Of a stretch of 64,000 nucleotides of DNA, positions 1 through 9,388 are shown in pieces. The position numbers and the translations under genes were made by a program. Position 1 is the first letter of the stretch, and every line of letters starts with the position of its first letter. The stretch covers positions 291,304 to 355,303 of the forward strand of contig NZ_NFJR01000002.1 in assembly GCF_002159975.1 (NCBI RefSeq), written 5' to 3'. This DNA is from Barnesiella sp. An22 (GTDB lineage: Bacteria > Bacteroidota > Bacteroidia > Bacteroidales > Barnesiellaceae). Below the pieces are notes generated by a model. It did no database searches and had not been told where the DNA came from. It saw only the letters and a program-made list of their open reading frames with translations.

Positions 1-33
1 ACAAGGGATGGTAGGGCGGTAACCTTGCCGGTA

Positions 34-2187
34 TTACAATTCGATTTTCTTTTTGCGATTGCGGTGGGTCCACCGTTTTTTGTAGGCGATGAGTTGTCGG
101 AAAATCTTTTCGATACCCAGAATTTCGGAGTGGCTGAGCATGTCGTGCGACATGGGTTCCATGAACGAAGCGGGGGCCGGCTCGGCGGTACCGAACTGCT
201 CGGGATAGAGTACGATAAGGTTGTTGTCGACGAAGTATTTCGAAAGGAACGAGGGAATGTTGTCGGCGTCGGCATTGAACGAGACCGAAGTGGGACGTGC
301 GCTCACGACGATGAAAAGGTCGTCGTCGAGCACTACATTGGCCAAGAGCATGAAATCGTCCCAGCTCTCGAGCACTTCAAACTCGTTGCGGATGTTGTAT
401 CGACCGGCTCTCAACCGGGCTTTCAGGTAAGGGATAGTCTCGGCATAGGCATAGAAGATGGCCCGGCAGCCTATCTGTTTGGCCATGTTGGCTATCCGGT
501 CTATCCATCGGGCAAAGCCCGTTTCATATTCGGCCTTGCGAGGTACGGCGATGACGATGCGGGTAATGGTGTTGATGGGGTTTACACACTTCGAGATGAG
601 AATCATCTTGTTGGTGTTCTTGAGCAGCGACTCGATTTTGGCACCGAAGAAGGTATCGACGATATTGGCCTTGTGGTGCAGACCCAGCACGACCTCGGTA
701 ATGTTCCGCTCCTTCATGGTGTGGATGATGCCGCTGGTGATGTTCATGTCGTACCGGGCGATGGGAATCAGTTTGGTATCGGCCGATGAGGCTACTTTAC
801 CGGCAAACTCGAGAATCGACTGCGAGCGGTAGTTGCTCGTCTTGCTGTCGTCGGTCACATGCAGGGCATAGAGGGGAGTCCGCTTTTGGGGCGACTTGAG
901 CAGCAGGGCCAGGTTGATGAGGTTCTCGATGGTGCTGGGGTTGGCGATGGGTATCAGTATCTGTTCGCTCTGTACGGGCGATTTGGAAGATTTCGGTTCG
1001 TTGTTCTGCATGTCGACGACCATTTGGCGGGCGGCTTTCTCGGTGACCAGCGTACTGATGATGCAGGTAACCAGAATCATCACGATGGTGCCGTTGAGGA
1101 TTTCTTCGTTGAATAGCCCGATGTCGTGACCGATAATCACGGCGGCCAGTGTGGCAGCGGCTTGGGCGTTACTCAACCCGAAGATGAGTTTGCGGTCTAT
1201 CTTTGTCATGTGGCAACTCTTTTGGGTGAGCCAGGCGGCAATCCATTTGCACAGGGTGGCGACAACCGACATGTTGATGGCGACGATGAGCGTATCGGTG
1301 CCGCTGACGATAACCCGCAAGTCGATGAGCATACCTACCCCGATGAGGAAATAGGGAATGAATAGCGCGTTGCCTACAAATTCGAGCCGGTTCATCAGCG
1401 GCGATACATTGGGAATGAACCGGTTGAGTACGATGCCGGCAAAGAAAGCTCCCAAGATGGCCTCCAACCCGATGACCTGCGCCATGTACGAGGCAAGGAA
1501 GACGAGCGCCAGAATGAAGATGAACTGGGTGACGTTGTCGTTGTAGTTCTTGAAGAACCAGCGGGTGAGCCGCGGGTAGATGTAGAGGATGGCCACGCTG
1601 TAGATGGCGATGTTGACCGACAGTCTGAGCCAGAAGAACTCGGTGAGGTCGCCCCGCACCATGCCCGAGATGACCGCCAAAATGATGAGTGCTCCCAATA
1701 CGGTGAAAATCGTGCCCGCAATCGTCACGGGTACGGCCCGGCTGCGCGAGATTCCGTACCGGCTGATGATGGGATAGGCGATGAGTGTGTGCGAAGCATA
1801 CATGCTGGCCAGTAAAATCGAGGTCATGAGGTCGAGATGCAGCGTGTAGTAGCTGGTAATCGTACCCAGAATCATGGGGACGAGAAAGGTGTAGAGACCG
1901 AAGATTATACCGTCTTTGCGGGTCTTTTTGAAATCGTTCATGTCGATTTCGAGACCGGCCAAAAACATCAGGTAGAGGATACCTACGTTGCCGAATATCT
2001 CGAAACTGCTGTCGCGGGCCAACAGGTTGAGGCCGTTGGGCCCGATGATAACCCCGGCGATGATGAGTCCGATGATGTGTGGAACCCGTATGCGGTTGAG
2101 GAGTATGGGCGCAAGCAGGATGATAACCAATACAATAAAGAAAATCAGTACCGGATTCTCAATCGGTAGAGAAGTAATGCTGCCCAT
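34..2187 (-). CDS. Cation:proton antiporter (CPA2 / KefB-like) with C-terminal UspA-like region
   Basis: A 717-residue inner-membrane protein that probably exchanges Na+ or K+ for protons. The N-terminal 390 residues or so are a run of about a dozen hydrophobic segments, with the family signatures HIIGLIIAGVIIGPNGL near residue 35 and LMFLAGLEIDMNDF near residue 75. The remaining 300 residues are soluble and look like one or two UspA-type nucleotide-binding domains (ILIPIANPSTIENLINLALL, then VVLGLHHK); no TrkA-N domain is obvious. I start at the ATG at 2187 because the upstream in-frame extension begins with cytoplasmic-looking residues and overlaps the promoter. The gene stands alone, divergent from asd. 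Transported ion and regulation are not visible from sequence. Confidence 0.88.
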   Translation of the reverse strand: MGSITSLPIENPVLIFFIVLVIILLAPILLNRIRVPHIIGLIIAGVIIGPNGLNLLARDSSFEIFGNVGILYLMFLAGLEIDMNDFKKTRKDGIIFGLYTFLVPMILGTITSYYTLHLDLMTSILLASMYASHTLIAYPIISRYGISRSRAVPVTIAGTIFTVLGALIILAVISGMVRGDLTEFFWLRLSVNIAIYSVAILYIYPRLTRWFFKNYNDNVTQFIFILALVFLASYMAQVIGLEAILGAFFAGIVLNRFIPNVSPLMNRLEFVGNALFIPYFLIGVGMLIDLRVIVSGTDTLIVAINMSVVATLCKWIAAWLTQKSCHMTKIDRKLIFGLSNAQAAATLAAVIIGHDIGLFNEEILNGTIVMILVTCIISTLVTEKAARQMVVDMQNNEPKSSKSPVQSEQILIPIANPSTIENLINLALLLKSPQKRTPLYALHVTDDSKTSNYRSQSILEFAGKVASSADTKLIPIARYDMNITSGIIHTMKERNITEVVLGLHHKANIVDTFFGAKIESLLKNTNKMILISKCVNPINTITRIVIAVPRKAEYETGFARWIDRIANMAKQIGCRAIFYAYAETIPYLKARLRAGRYNIRNEFEVLESWDDFMLLANVVLDDDLFIVVSARPTSVSFNADADNIPSFLSKYFVDNNLIVLYPEQFGTAEPAPASFMEPMSHDMLSHSEILGIEKIFRQLIAYKKRWTHRNRKKKIEL

Positions 2188-2227
2188 GACTCTGTAATTT
2201 TGAGATGCTGAAACTGTAAATATGCAA

Positions 2228-2235
2228 CAAAAATA
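2228..2235 (-). promoter_or_regulatory. -7 promoter element for the antiporter gene
   Basis: Reads TATTTTTG on the minus strand, matching the Bacteroidetes -7 consensus TAnnTTTG, about 40 bases before the chosen ATG. No clear TTTG -33 box at the right distance, so support is partial. Confidence 0.5.
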
Positions 2236-2331
2236 CAAATAAAAGTTCGCTCTTGCAAGCCATACGCTTCCTTCTGTTTGAAAAGTGTCGCAAATATCTA
2301 AAATGCAGTGAGAAGAATATAATTATTACGT

Positions 2332-2366
2332 TTTGATATGGTTTTACCTAAATAGTTGTATATTTG
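2332..2366 (+). promoter_or_regulatory. Promoter of asd (-33 TTTG and -7 TATATTTG)
   Basis: TATATTTG at 2359-2366 fits TAnnTTTG and TTTG lies at 2332-2335, a spacer a little longer than the usual 19-21 bases. Transcription would start near 2373, leaving a leader of about 57 bases before asd. Confidence 0.6.
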
Positions 2367-2429
2367 CATCTCTTTTTAGGGAAAAAGGAAAAACGAGATT
2401 TTAACGTATAAAATTACAAAAGAAAGAAG

Positions 2430-3434
2430 ATGAAAGTCGCTATTGTGGGCGCCAGTGGCGCTGTCGGACAAGAGTTCCTAAGAGTTTTGGACGAGCGGAA
2501 TTTCCCGATCGACGAACTGTTGTTGTTCGGTTCCTCTCGGAGTGCAGGACGTGCTTATCCCTTCAGGGGTAAACAGGTTGTAGTCAAGGAGCTGAAGCAC
2601 AATGACGATTTCAAGGGCGTGGATATTGCTTTCACCTCGGCCGGTGCCGGTACCTCGAAAGAGTTTGCCGAGACGATTACCCGCTACGGCGCCATCATGA
2701 TTGACAACTCGAGTGCTTTCCGCATGGACGACGACGTGCCTCTGGTGGTCCCCGAGGTGAATGGCGACGATGCTTTCGTGCGTCCCCGCGGAATTATCGC
2801 CAACCCCAACTGCACCACCATACAGATGGTTGTGGCCCTGAATGCCATCGAGGCCCTCTCGCACATCAAGCGGGTGCATGTGGCTACCTATCAGGCTGCC
2901 AGCGGTGCCGGTGCATCGGCCATGGCCGAGCTGAAGAAACAGTTCGAGCAACTCGTGGCCGGCGAGCAACCCACGGTCGAGAAATTCTTCTTCCAACTGG
3001 CCTACAACCTCATTCCCCAGGTCGATGTCTTTACCGACAACCTCTATACCAAGGAGGAGATGAAGATGTATAACGAGACGCGCAAGATTATGCACTCCGA
3101 TATAGCCGTGAGCGCAACCTGCGTGCGTGTGCCGGTGATGCGGGCTCACTCCGAAGCCATCTGGGTAGAGACCGAGCGTCCCGTATCGGTGGCCGAGGCC
3201 CGCGAGGCTTTTGCCCATGCCCCGGGTGTGGTGCTCGAGGACGATCCCGAGAATCGCGTATACCCCATGCCGCTCTTCAAGGCCGGGTGCGATCCGGTGT
3301 ATGTAGGCCGTATCCGCAGCGATATATCCAACCCCAACGGGTTGACCTTCTGGACCGTGAGCGACCAGATTAAGAAGGGTGCTGCCCTGAATGCCGTGCA
3401 GATTGCCGAGTATCTGCTGGCACACAAGCAATAA
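2430..3434 (+). CDS. asd: Aspartate-semialdehyde dehydrogenase
   Basis: Reduces aspartyl-4-phosphate to aspartate semialdehyde with NADPH, the branch point to lysine/diaminopimelate, threonine and methionine. The 334 residues have the family length. The N terminus [16 protein letters not shown] is the Rossmann nucleotide-binding loop; NPNCTT carries the catalytic cysteine at residue 128; the C-terminal half has the expected dimerisation domain with [12 protein letters not shown] around the substrate-binding residues. The start is the ATG directly at the Rossmann strand, preceded by an A/G-rich leader (aaagaaagaag). It is monocistronic, bounded by its own promoter and a hairpin after the stop. 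Confidence 0.97.
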   Translation: MKVAIVGASGAVGQEFLRVLDERNFPIDELLLFGSSRSAGRAYPFRGKQVVVKELKHNDDFKGVDIAFTSAGAGTSKEFAETITRYGAIMIDNSSAFRMDDDVPLVVPEVNGDDAFVRPRGIIANPNCTTIQMVVALNAIEALSHIKRVHVATYQAASGAGASAMAELKKQFEQLVAGEQPTVEKFFFQLAYNLIPQVDVFTDNLYTKEEMKMYNETRKIMHSDIAVSATCVRVPVMRAHSEAIWVETERPVSVAEAREAFAHAPGVVLEDDPENRVYPMPLFKAGCDPVYVGRIRSDISNPNGLTFWTVSDQIKKGAALNAVQIAEYLLAHKQ

Positions 3435-3500
3435 ACAGGCCCCGTGGTTTTCAAGAAAGGGCTCTGCCCGTATTGAAATTTGTATTGTTTATAAATGACC

Positions 3501-3532
3501 GACAGCCGCATGGAGTGCTCCGTGCGGCTGTC
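3501..3532. terminator. Intergenic hairpin between convergent asd and the hexosaminidase gene
   Basis: GACAGCCGCA (3501-3510) pairs with TGCGGCTGTC (3523-3532), and the loop adds GGAG/CTCC. The arm is followed by a short T-rich stretch. It lies between two converging genes and probably serves both. Confidence 0.7.
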
Positions 3533-3556
3533 TTGTTATGGGGTGTCGACGTGAGG

Positions 3557-6064
3557 TCAGTCGTTGTTGACAAAGGTAGAGGTGAGACTCTCTTTCCCCA
3601 GGTAGAAGAGTCGGGCCTTGACAACTTGAGCCTGGCAGTCGAGGGGTTCCTCCCAGCGGGGCGACTCGGCCGTAGGCTCGCTGCCGTCGGTGGTGTAGCG
3701 TATCTCGGCTTGCGGGATGGGCGAGTTGGCATAGAGCTTGCCGTCGACAATCTGCACACCGGGTTGGGGGATGCGGAAGTTGACCCCTTCGTGGGCGAGG
3801 CGAGGCATTTCGACTGCCGCAATCTTGGCATTGTAGATGGCACGGGCCTCTTCATAAAGAGCCTCTTTGTCGTCGGTCGGGGTGGGCGACCAGTCGGGGG
3901 TGGCATTCCAGCCGCGCTCTACGAGGCCGAAAATCTTGGGGAAGATGTAGTATTGCGCCTGTTCGAAACTGCCCAGTGTCTCGGCAAAGAGCTGCGCCTG
4001 TATACCCTTGATGCGCGGGCGAGCCCGGGCAGTGAGTTGCACTTTGCCCCGGGCTGCCGTTTTAAGGTTGTTTTTCTCGCCGGCCATATCGGTGCGGTTC
4101 GAGCAATAGATGTTGTAAGGCAGCATGTTGAACGAGGCAAATTGGTCGACATAGCCACCCCAGATGAGTCCCGGCTCGTCTTTGTGGGAATTGTAGGCCA
4201 AGTCGAGGTAGAAATTGCTGACATTGCAGAGAATCACGCCATATCCGTCATTAGCCACGGTGTAGGGTATTATGTCGCTGCGTCCGGTGGTGCGCCAGCA
4301 GTATACACCGTCGAAGCGGGGTGCGATTCGGGCGTTCAGCTCGGGTGAGTGGTTGAGGGCAACCTCCTGCCACCCCGATACTTTTACACCTTTCCCGGCC
4401 AGCATGGCCGATACCTGGTCGAGGAAGTGTTCGGCCAGTTGGTGCGGGTCGGTCATACCCTGCTCTTTCATAAACCGCTGGCAAGAGGGCGACCCTTCCC
4501 ACGAGCCGTGGGGTACTTCGTCGCCACCGATGTGAATAGCGGCCAGCGGTACACCGGCTTCGCGGTACATGGCGATAATCTCGTCGCTCACCTTCTCCAT
4601 GAAACGGTAGACCGAGGGGAGCGACACGTTCATGATGTTGTCGGTATAGGCTTGGGCCGAAACATATTTCGAGGTGTCGTTCGTTTCGGAGAGCAAATAT
4701 TCGCGAGCTTTCTCCATATTGCTGTCTTTCAGTTTGTTGTAACGGGTTCGCATGGCAACGATGGCTGCGCGGGCATGACCCGGCGACTCGATTTCGGGGA
4801 TAACGGTGATGTGGCGTTGGGCGGCATACTTGAGTAGGTCTATGAAATCCTGTCGGGTATAGTAGCCATTGGCCGTGGCGGTGGTATCGGCGGGGTCCCA
4901 GCCTCCGTAGTAGTTGGGGTAGAGGCATTGGCTCTCGTCGCGGGTGAATCCCCGGCGCGAACCTACCGAGGTGAGCTCTTCGAGTCCGGGAATCTCGAGC
5001 CGCCAGGCTTCGTCGTCGCTGAAGTGGAAGTGGAAGGTGTTGATTTTGTACGAGGCCAGCAGGTCAATCAGCCTGAAGAGGTCGGCCTTGCGGGTGAAGT
5101 TGCGGGCGATGTCGAGCATCATGCCGCGGTAGAGCAGGTCGGGGTAGTCGTCGATGGCTACGTTGTCGAGCCGGGCAGGGATGTTCTGCCGCTTCAGCAG
5201 CGAGAGCAGGGTCTGCGAGCCGTTGAAGATGGCGTGAGGCGTAGCCCCGCTGACGGTGATGTAGTTGTCGCGGACATCGAGCCGGTAGTGCTCGTCGTTG
5301 CGGGCCTGGGTGTTTTTGGCGAAGTGGCAGAGGGCGATGACGGTCTGCCCGTTGTCGGTGACGTGGTAACCTATCTTTTCCAGTTCCTGCACCAGCAGGC
5401 GAGCTTCATTGGCAAAACCCTCCTCGACGCTGAGCGAGATGTTCTCGGAGATAACCGACACCCCCGTGCGCGGGGTCACCTCTTTGAGCGAGGGCAGCAT
5501 GTCGTAGGTTTGCGGAGTGTAGTCGGTCTGGAGCGCTTCGTTCTGGGCATAGCAGGTAGCCCCGTCGGGGTAAGGGGGAGCTACCCGGTCGGGAACGGTC
5601 CACTGTGCTTCACGGGTGAAGGGTGCGATGGTGAGGGGTATGGATACCGGCTTGTCGTCGCTCTGCACGAAGAAGGGCGACTTGGGGGTAAATTGGGTTT
5701 GGGTGAGGATACCCCTGTTGAGGTAGTGTATGGCGATGGAGTCGCCGGGGGCAAGCGGTTGCCACGAGTCGGCAGGGGTCATCTTGTAGTATCCGGGGTT
5801 GACCATCTCGATTGTCACCGGTGAGTTTTCGTAGTTCTTTACCTGGCGGGGCGAGAGTTGGGTGTAGTAGATTTCCCATCCGGTTTCGAGCGGCTTGTCC
5901 GAGGAATTGACGAGGGTGAAGGTGCTCCCGTAGAATCCGGGTTCCTCTTGGTTCTCGCCCATCTCCCATTGCAGGGATACGGGGCTTTGCGGCGTCGTCT
6001 TGCAGGCGGTCAGCGAGCTTATGGCCAGCGCAGTGAGCAGAAGATGCGATTTTTTCATGTCCAT
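3557..6064 (-). CDS. Beta-N-acetylhexosaminidase, GH20 lipoprotein
   Basis: An 835-residue exo-hydrolase that removes terminal GlcNAc/GalNAc from glycans. The N terminus MKKSHLLLTALAISSLTAC is a lipoprotein signal with the cysteine of the lipobox, so the enzyme should be membrane anchored in the envelope. Next come a chitobiase N-terminal type carbohydrate-binding region (about 30-170), a GH20b alpha/beta domain (about 225-360), and the TIM barrel starting near DDYPDLLYRGMMLDIARN. HIGGDEVPHG holds the catalytic Asp-Glu pair at about residues 515-516. A small C-terminal chitobiase-type domain (IRYTTDGSEPTAE) ends the protein. ATG 6058 is an alternative start that leaves the signal peptide intact. 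It is the last gene of a leftward operon after dgt and the TPM gene (gap 53 bases). Confidence 0.93.
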   Translation of the reverse strand: MDMKKSHLLLTALAISSLTACKTTPQSPVSLQWEMGENQEEPGFYGSTFTLVNSSDKPLETGWEIYYTQLSPRQVKNYENSPVTIEMVNPGYYKMTPADSWQPLAPGDSIAIHYLNRGILTQTQFTPKSPFFVQSDDKPVSIPLTIAPFTREAQWTVPDRVAPPYPDGATCYAQNEALQTDYTPQTYDMLPSLKEVTPRTGVSVISENISLSVEEGFANEARLLVQELEKIGYHVTDNGQTVIALCHFAKNTQARNDEHYRLDVRDNYITVSGATPHAIFNGSQTLLSLLKRQNIPARLDNVAIDDYPDLLYRGMMLDIARNFTRKADLFRLIDLLASYKINTFHFHFSDDEAWRLEIPGLEELTSVGSRRGFTRDESQCLYPNYYGGWDPADTTATANGYYTRQDFIDLLKYAAQRHITVIPEIESPGHARAAIVAMRTRYNKLKDSNMEKAREYLLSETNDTSKYVSAQAYTDNIMNVSLPSVYRFMEKVSDEIIAMYREAGVPLAAIHIGGDEVPHGSWEGSPSCQRFMKEQGMTDPHQLAEHFLDQVSAMLAGKGVKVSGWQEVALNHSPELNARIAPRFDGVYCWRTTGRSDIIPYTVANDGYGVILCNVSNFYLDLAYNSHKDEPGLIWGGYVDQFASFNMLPYNIYCSNRTDMAGEKNNLKTAARGKVQLTARARPRIKGIQAQLFAETLGSFEQAQYYIFPKIFGLVERGWNATPDWSPTPTDDKEALYEEARAIYNAKIAAVEMPRLAHEGVNFRIPQPGVQIVDGKLYANSPIPQAEIRYTTDGSEPTAESPRWEEPLDCQAQVVKARLFYLGKESLTSTFVNND

Positions 6065-6117
6065 GGTATGTTTAAGTGATGAATGATGATTGTCTGATGC
6101 GTGAGGAGACCGAAGCA

Positions 6118-7356
6118 CTACCAGCCCGACGAGGCACCACCGCCGCCGGTGGAGCCTCCACCGAATCCGCCGCCGAAACCGCCTCCACCGAATCCTCCGC
6201 CCCGGCCCGAACCGCCGATGATGGTGGCCGCTGCAACGACGGGGATGATGTAGACTTTGCGGTCTATCTTGTGGCAATGGGCACAGATGTAGCGCTTCTC
6301 GCCCAGTCCGGTGCTTACGGCGGTAGCCCGGCGCAGGATATGGTCGCCTTCGAGGCTGTAGGCCCGGCTGTGGCAGTAGGGGCACCGCTGGTATTGGGTG
6401 AATTGGTTTTCGTAGGGATAGACGAGGGTGTTGCCGCACTGGTCGCAGAGCCACACGTCGTAGTCGACCGAGTTGAGTTGCTCCTCGGTATTCTCCTGCG
6501 GGGTGAGGTAGAGGTTGTCCTCCTCTTCGTTCAGCTTGCGCATGGTGCCGCCGCACGATTCACACTTGCGGGGTTTGTTGCGCAGCCGTTTGAGCCGGCG
6601 GTTCAACCCACCGTAGAGCAGCCACACGAAGAAGGGGAAGATGAAGCTGCCGACAAGCAGGAAGGGGCGGAAGGCCACCAGCCGCTTGTACTGTTCGTAG
6701 GGTCCTTTGCGGGCATAGCGGGCCACTATCCACAGCATGGCGAAGAGCAGGATGTGCGAGACGATGAGCGAGATGGTAATGTAGCCGTTGAATATCTTTC
6801 CCCAGTCGATTTCTATCCCCTGAACCTGGGGAGCTGCCGTAATCTCCTCGGCCGCGGCGGGGTCGGTGAGTATGCGGGAGACGGCCGTGATACCGTCGAT
6901 CATGCCCTGGTCGTAGTTGCCCTCCCTGAAGCGAGGCAGGATGTAGCGCGACTGGATGCGCTTGCAGATGGCATCGGGCAGAACCCCCTCCAGCCCGTAG
7001 CCGGTGCGGAAGGTGATGCGCCGCTGGTCGAGCACGAGCAGCACGAGCAGGCCGTTGTCGTTCTTTTTGCCGATGCCCCACTGGGTGAAGAGCTCGGTGG
7101 CAAAGAGGTCGGTATCGGCCTGGCCGATCGACTGCAGGGCCACGACGGCCACCTCGCTGGTGGTGGCCTCTTGCAGGCCGAAGAGCGTGCGGTCGAGCGT
7201 GTCGACGGTCTCGGGCGAGAGTATCCCGTCGGGGTTGCTTACAAACCGCCGGCCGTCGGTCTGGTGCACGTTGGGCACTTGGGCGGGGGTATATTCGACT
7301 GCCCGCAGCAGGGGGACGAAGAGAAGGAGCAGGAGTATCGTGCAGAATCTTTTCAT
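6118..7356 (-). CDS. TPM-domain membrane protein with zinc-ribbon pairs and glycine-rich tail
   Basis: A 412-residue envelope protein. A signal peptide (MKRFCTILLLLLFVPLLRA) is followed by a TPM domain (about 30-180; VSNPDGILSPETVDTLDRTL, then VLLVLDQRRITFRTGYGLEG), the module also called TPM_phosphatase in YgcG-like proteins. Two membrane segments follow (about 195-215 and 235-255), then four CxxC pairs (CESC, CDQC, CPYC, CAHC) that look like two zinc ribbons, one more short hydrophobic stretch, and a low-complexity Gly/Ser tail ending SSGW. TPM proteins are linked to envelope maintenance and photosystem repair; its exact role is unknown. It starts 14 bases after dgt, so the two are very probably co-transcribed. 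Confidence 0.85.
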   Translation of the reverse strand: MKRFCTILLLLLFVPLLRAVEYTPAQVPNVHQTDGRRFVSNPDGILSPETVDTLDRTLFGLQEATTSEVAVVALQSIGQADTDLFATELFTQWGIGKKNDNGLLVLLVLDQRRITFRTGYGLEGVLPDAICKRIQSRYILPRFREGNYDQGMIDGITAVSRILTDPAAAEEITAAPQVQGIEIDWGKIFNGYITISLIVSHILLFAMLWIVARYARKGPYEQYKRLVAFRPFLLVGSFIFPFFVWLLYGGLNRRLKRLRNKPRKCESCGGTMRKLNEEEDNLYLTPQENTEEQLNSVDYDVWLCDQCGNTLVYPYENQFTQYQRCPYCHSRAYSLEGDHILRRATAVSTGLGEKRYICAHCHKIDRKVYIIPVVAAATIIGGSGRGGGFGGGGFGGGFGGGSTGGGGASSGW

Positions 7357-7370
7357 GCGTGTATTCGTGT

Positions 7371-8729
7371 TTAAAGCGAGGGGAGGCTCATGCCGTTGAT
7401 TTTGCGATAGAGGTCGAGGGCATAGACGTCGGTCATGCCCGATATGTAGTCGATGACCGCCTGTACCTTGCCGTAGAGCGTGGGGGCGTGCATCTCGTAT
7501 TGCTCGGGTACCTTGTTGAGCAGCAGGCGCGAATAGGCCTTGTCGGGGAATCGCACGGCATCGAGAAACTTGTCGAGCAGCACCGATATGATGCGGTTAC
7601 CGGCCAGCTCGATGTCGAGCACGTCGGACGATTTGTAAATCTTTTCCATCGCCGTGGCGGCGCAGTTGCGGTAGGCCTGGCAGGGACGGTCGGAGATGTG
7701 GTCGACCAAAGCCCCGGTAAACCGTCCTTCGAGCAACGCCTGCTCTTCGCGGCAGAAGAGGGCCGAGCATTCGTCGATGAGGGTGCCGATGACGCAGGAG
7801 CGCAGGTAGACAATCTGCTCGTTGAGGTCGGTCACCACCTTGAGCACGTCGAGAATGTGCTGTTGCCGCTTCGGGTCGAAGAAGTCGAGGAAGAGCCTCT
7901 TCACCGTTTCGGTGGTGAGAATCTTCAGCTTGTGGGCATCCTCGATGTCCATAATCTGGTAGCAGATGTCGTCGGCCGCCTCGACCAGATAGACCAGCGG
8001 GTGGCGATGGTAACGCTCGCCGCTGTCGCCCTCGGGGAGCATGCCCAGGTCGTTGGCGATGCGCAGGAAATCTTCCTTCTCCGAGGTGAAGAATCCCGAC
8101 TTGCCCCGCTTGGTCGACTGGATGGACGAGTAGGGATATTTCACAATCGAGGCAAGAGTCGAGTAGGTGAGGGCAAAGCCGCCGGGACGCCGGCCGTGGA
8201 ACTGGTGGGTGAGCAGGCGGAAGGCGTTGGCATTCCCCTCGAAGTGGGTGAAGTCTTGCCAGTGGTGCTCGTTTTTCAACTCCTGTTTCAGCACCTGCCC
8301 GTTCCCCTCGGAGAAGTAGGTGGCAATGGCCCGTTCGCCCGAGTGGCCGAAGGGGGGATTGCCCAGGTCGTGGGCCAGACAAGCCGCCGAGGTGATGGCC
8401 CCCAGGTGGTTGAGCTTGTGGCACCAAGGCTCGCCGCTGTATTTCTCGGAGAGCGTAGACGACACGTTGTTGCCCAGCGAGCGCCCTACGCACGAGACTT
8501 CGAGGCTGTGGGTGAGCCGGTTGTGCACGAATATGCTGCCCGGCAACGGGAATACCTGAGTCTTGTTCTGCAGGCGACGGAAGGGTGCCGAGAAGACCAG
8601 GCGGTCGTAGTCGCGCTGAAAGTCGGTGCGGGTGTGGTGCCGCTCGTCGTGGTATTTCTCCATGCCGAAGCGTTTGGAGGTGATGAGGCGGTCCCAGTGC
8701 ATTTGGGTGGGGGTATCCTTGGCTTGCAT
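7371..8729 (-). CDS. dgt: Deoxyguanosinetriphosphate triphosphohydrolase
   Basis: Hydrolyses dGTP (and in this subfamily perhaps other dNTPs) to the nucleoside and triphosphate, tuning nucleotide pools. The 452 residues fit the family. The HD metal-binding motif is clear in CLAHDLGNPPFGHSGE, with His120-Asp121; the N-terminal histidine is in FVHNRLTHSLEV, and a later acidic VYLVEAADDICY completes the HD site. The start is the ATG 22 or so bases after a predicted transcription start, so the leader is short. It heads the operon dgt - TPM protein - GH20 and is divergent from dut, another dNTP pool enzyme. Confidence 0.95.
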   Translation of the reverse strand: MQAKDTPTQMHWDRLITSKRFGMEKYHDERHHTRTDFQRDYDRLVFSAPFRRLQNKTQVFPLPGSIFVHNRLTHSLEVSCVGRSLGNNVSSTLSEKYSGEPWCHKLNHLGAITSAACLAHDLGNPPFGHSGERAIATYFSEGNGQVLKQELKNEHHWQDFTHFEGNANAFRLLTHQFHGRRPGGFALTYSTLASIVKYPYSSIQSTKRGKSGFFTSEKEDFLRIANDLGMLPEGDSGERYHRHPLVYLVEAADDICYQIMDIEDAHKLKILTTETVKRLFLDFFDPKRQQHILDVLKVVTDLNEQIVYLRSCVIGTLIDECSALFCREEQALLEGRFTGALVDHISDRPCQAYRNCAATAMEKIYKSSDVLDIELAGNRIISVLLDKFLDAVRFPDKAYSRLLLNKVPEQYEMHAPTLYGKVQAVIDYISGMTDVYALDLYRKINGMSLPSL

Positions 8730-8757
8730 GTTTATGGATTCTTGTCAACAATCTGTG

Positions 8758-8765
8758 CAAATGTA
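8758..8765 (-). promoter_or_regulatory. -7 element for dgt operon
   Basis: TACATTTG on the minus strand matches TAnnTTTG, about 30 bases upstream of the dgt ATG. No convincing -33 box seen. Confidence 0.55.
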
Positions 8766-8873
8766 GTAAAAAAGAGAGATAAAATATTGCGAAGCGGCAA
8801 AAAACTCGGCCCCCTTTGGACGGGTATCGCATTAAAATATAAAAAATAGGGTGCTTTATTGATAGGATTTCGT

Positions 8874-8881
8874 TATTTTCG
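8874..8881 (+). promoter_or_regulatory. Possible -7 element for dut operon
   Basis: TATTTTCG differs from TAnnTTTG at one base and lies about 48 bases before the dut ATG. It would drive the long rightward run that begins with dut. Confidence 0.35.
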
Positions 8882-8928
8882 CAGATTAAAAGAGTGAAAA
8901 TAAGTATTCTTTATAAACGTATATTCCG

Positions 8929-9369
8929 ATGAAGGTCTCTGTCAAGATAGTCAACAAGTCGCATCACGCGCTACCCTCGTACAGCACGCTGTTTTCGGCC
9001 GGTATGGATATTCGCGCCAACCTGTCCGAGCCGGTCACCCTGGCTCCCCTCGAGCGCAAGCTCATCCCCACCGGTCTCTATATCGCCCTGCCCGAGGGGT
9101 ATGAGGCGCAGATACGGCCGCGCAGCGGGCTGGCGCTGAAGCATGGCATCACCATACCCAACACGCCGGGCACCATCGACGCCGACTATCGGGGCGAGGT
9201 GGGCATCATTGTGCTCAACGTATCGGACAAGCCCTTTACCATTGAGGATGGCGAGCGCATCTGCCAGATGGTGGTGAAGGAGTATTGCCGGGTCGAGTGG
9301 GACGAGGTCGAGTCGCTCGACGAGACCGAGCGCGGAGCCGGTGGATTCGGTCATACGGGTGTGAAATAA
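8929..9369 (+). CDS. dut: Deoxyuridine 5'-triphosphate nucleotidohydrolase (dUTPase)
   Basis: Converts dUTP to dUMP and pyrophosphate, keeping uracil out of DNA and supplying dTMP synthesis. The 146-residue trimeric-type enzyme shows all the usual motifs in order: AGMDIRAN (motif 1), [12 protein letters not shown] (motif 2), [14 protein letters not shown] with the catalytic Asp (motif 3), GERICQMVV (motif 4) and the flexible [10 protein letters not shown] tail (motif 5). It is the first gene of a rightward run; the TPR lipoprotein gene starts 19 bases after its stop. Confidence 0.97.
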   Translation: MKVSVKIVNKSHHALPSYSTLFSAGMDIRANLSEPVTLAPLERKLIPTGLYIALPEGYEAQIRPRSGLALKHGITIPNTPGTIDADYRGEVGIIVLNVSDKPFTIEDGERICQMVVKEYCRVEWDEVESLDETERGAGGFGHTGVK

Positions 9370-9388
9370 AAAGCCTCTGGACGAAGTT

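Noticed and set aside
1..33. Possible gene end at the left edge
   Set aside because: Only 33 bases beyond the antiporter stop are present; nothing can be supported.
6118..6200. Glycine-codon repeat as a possible tandem repeat or CRISPR-like array
   Set aside because: It encodes the Gly-rich tail of the TPM protein; repeat units are irregular and very short.
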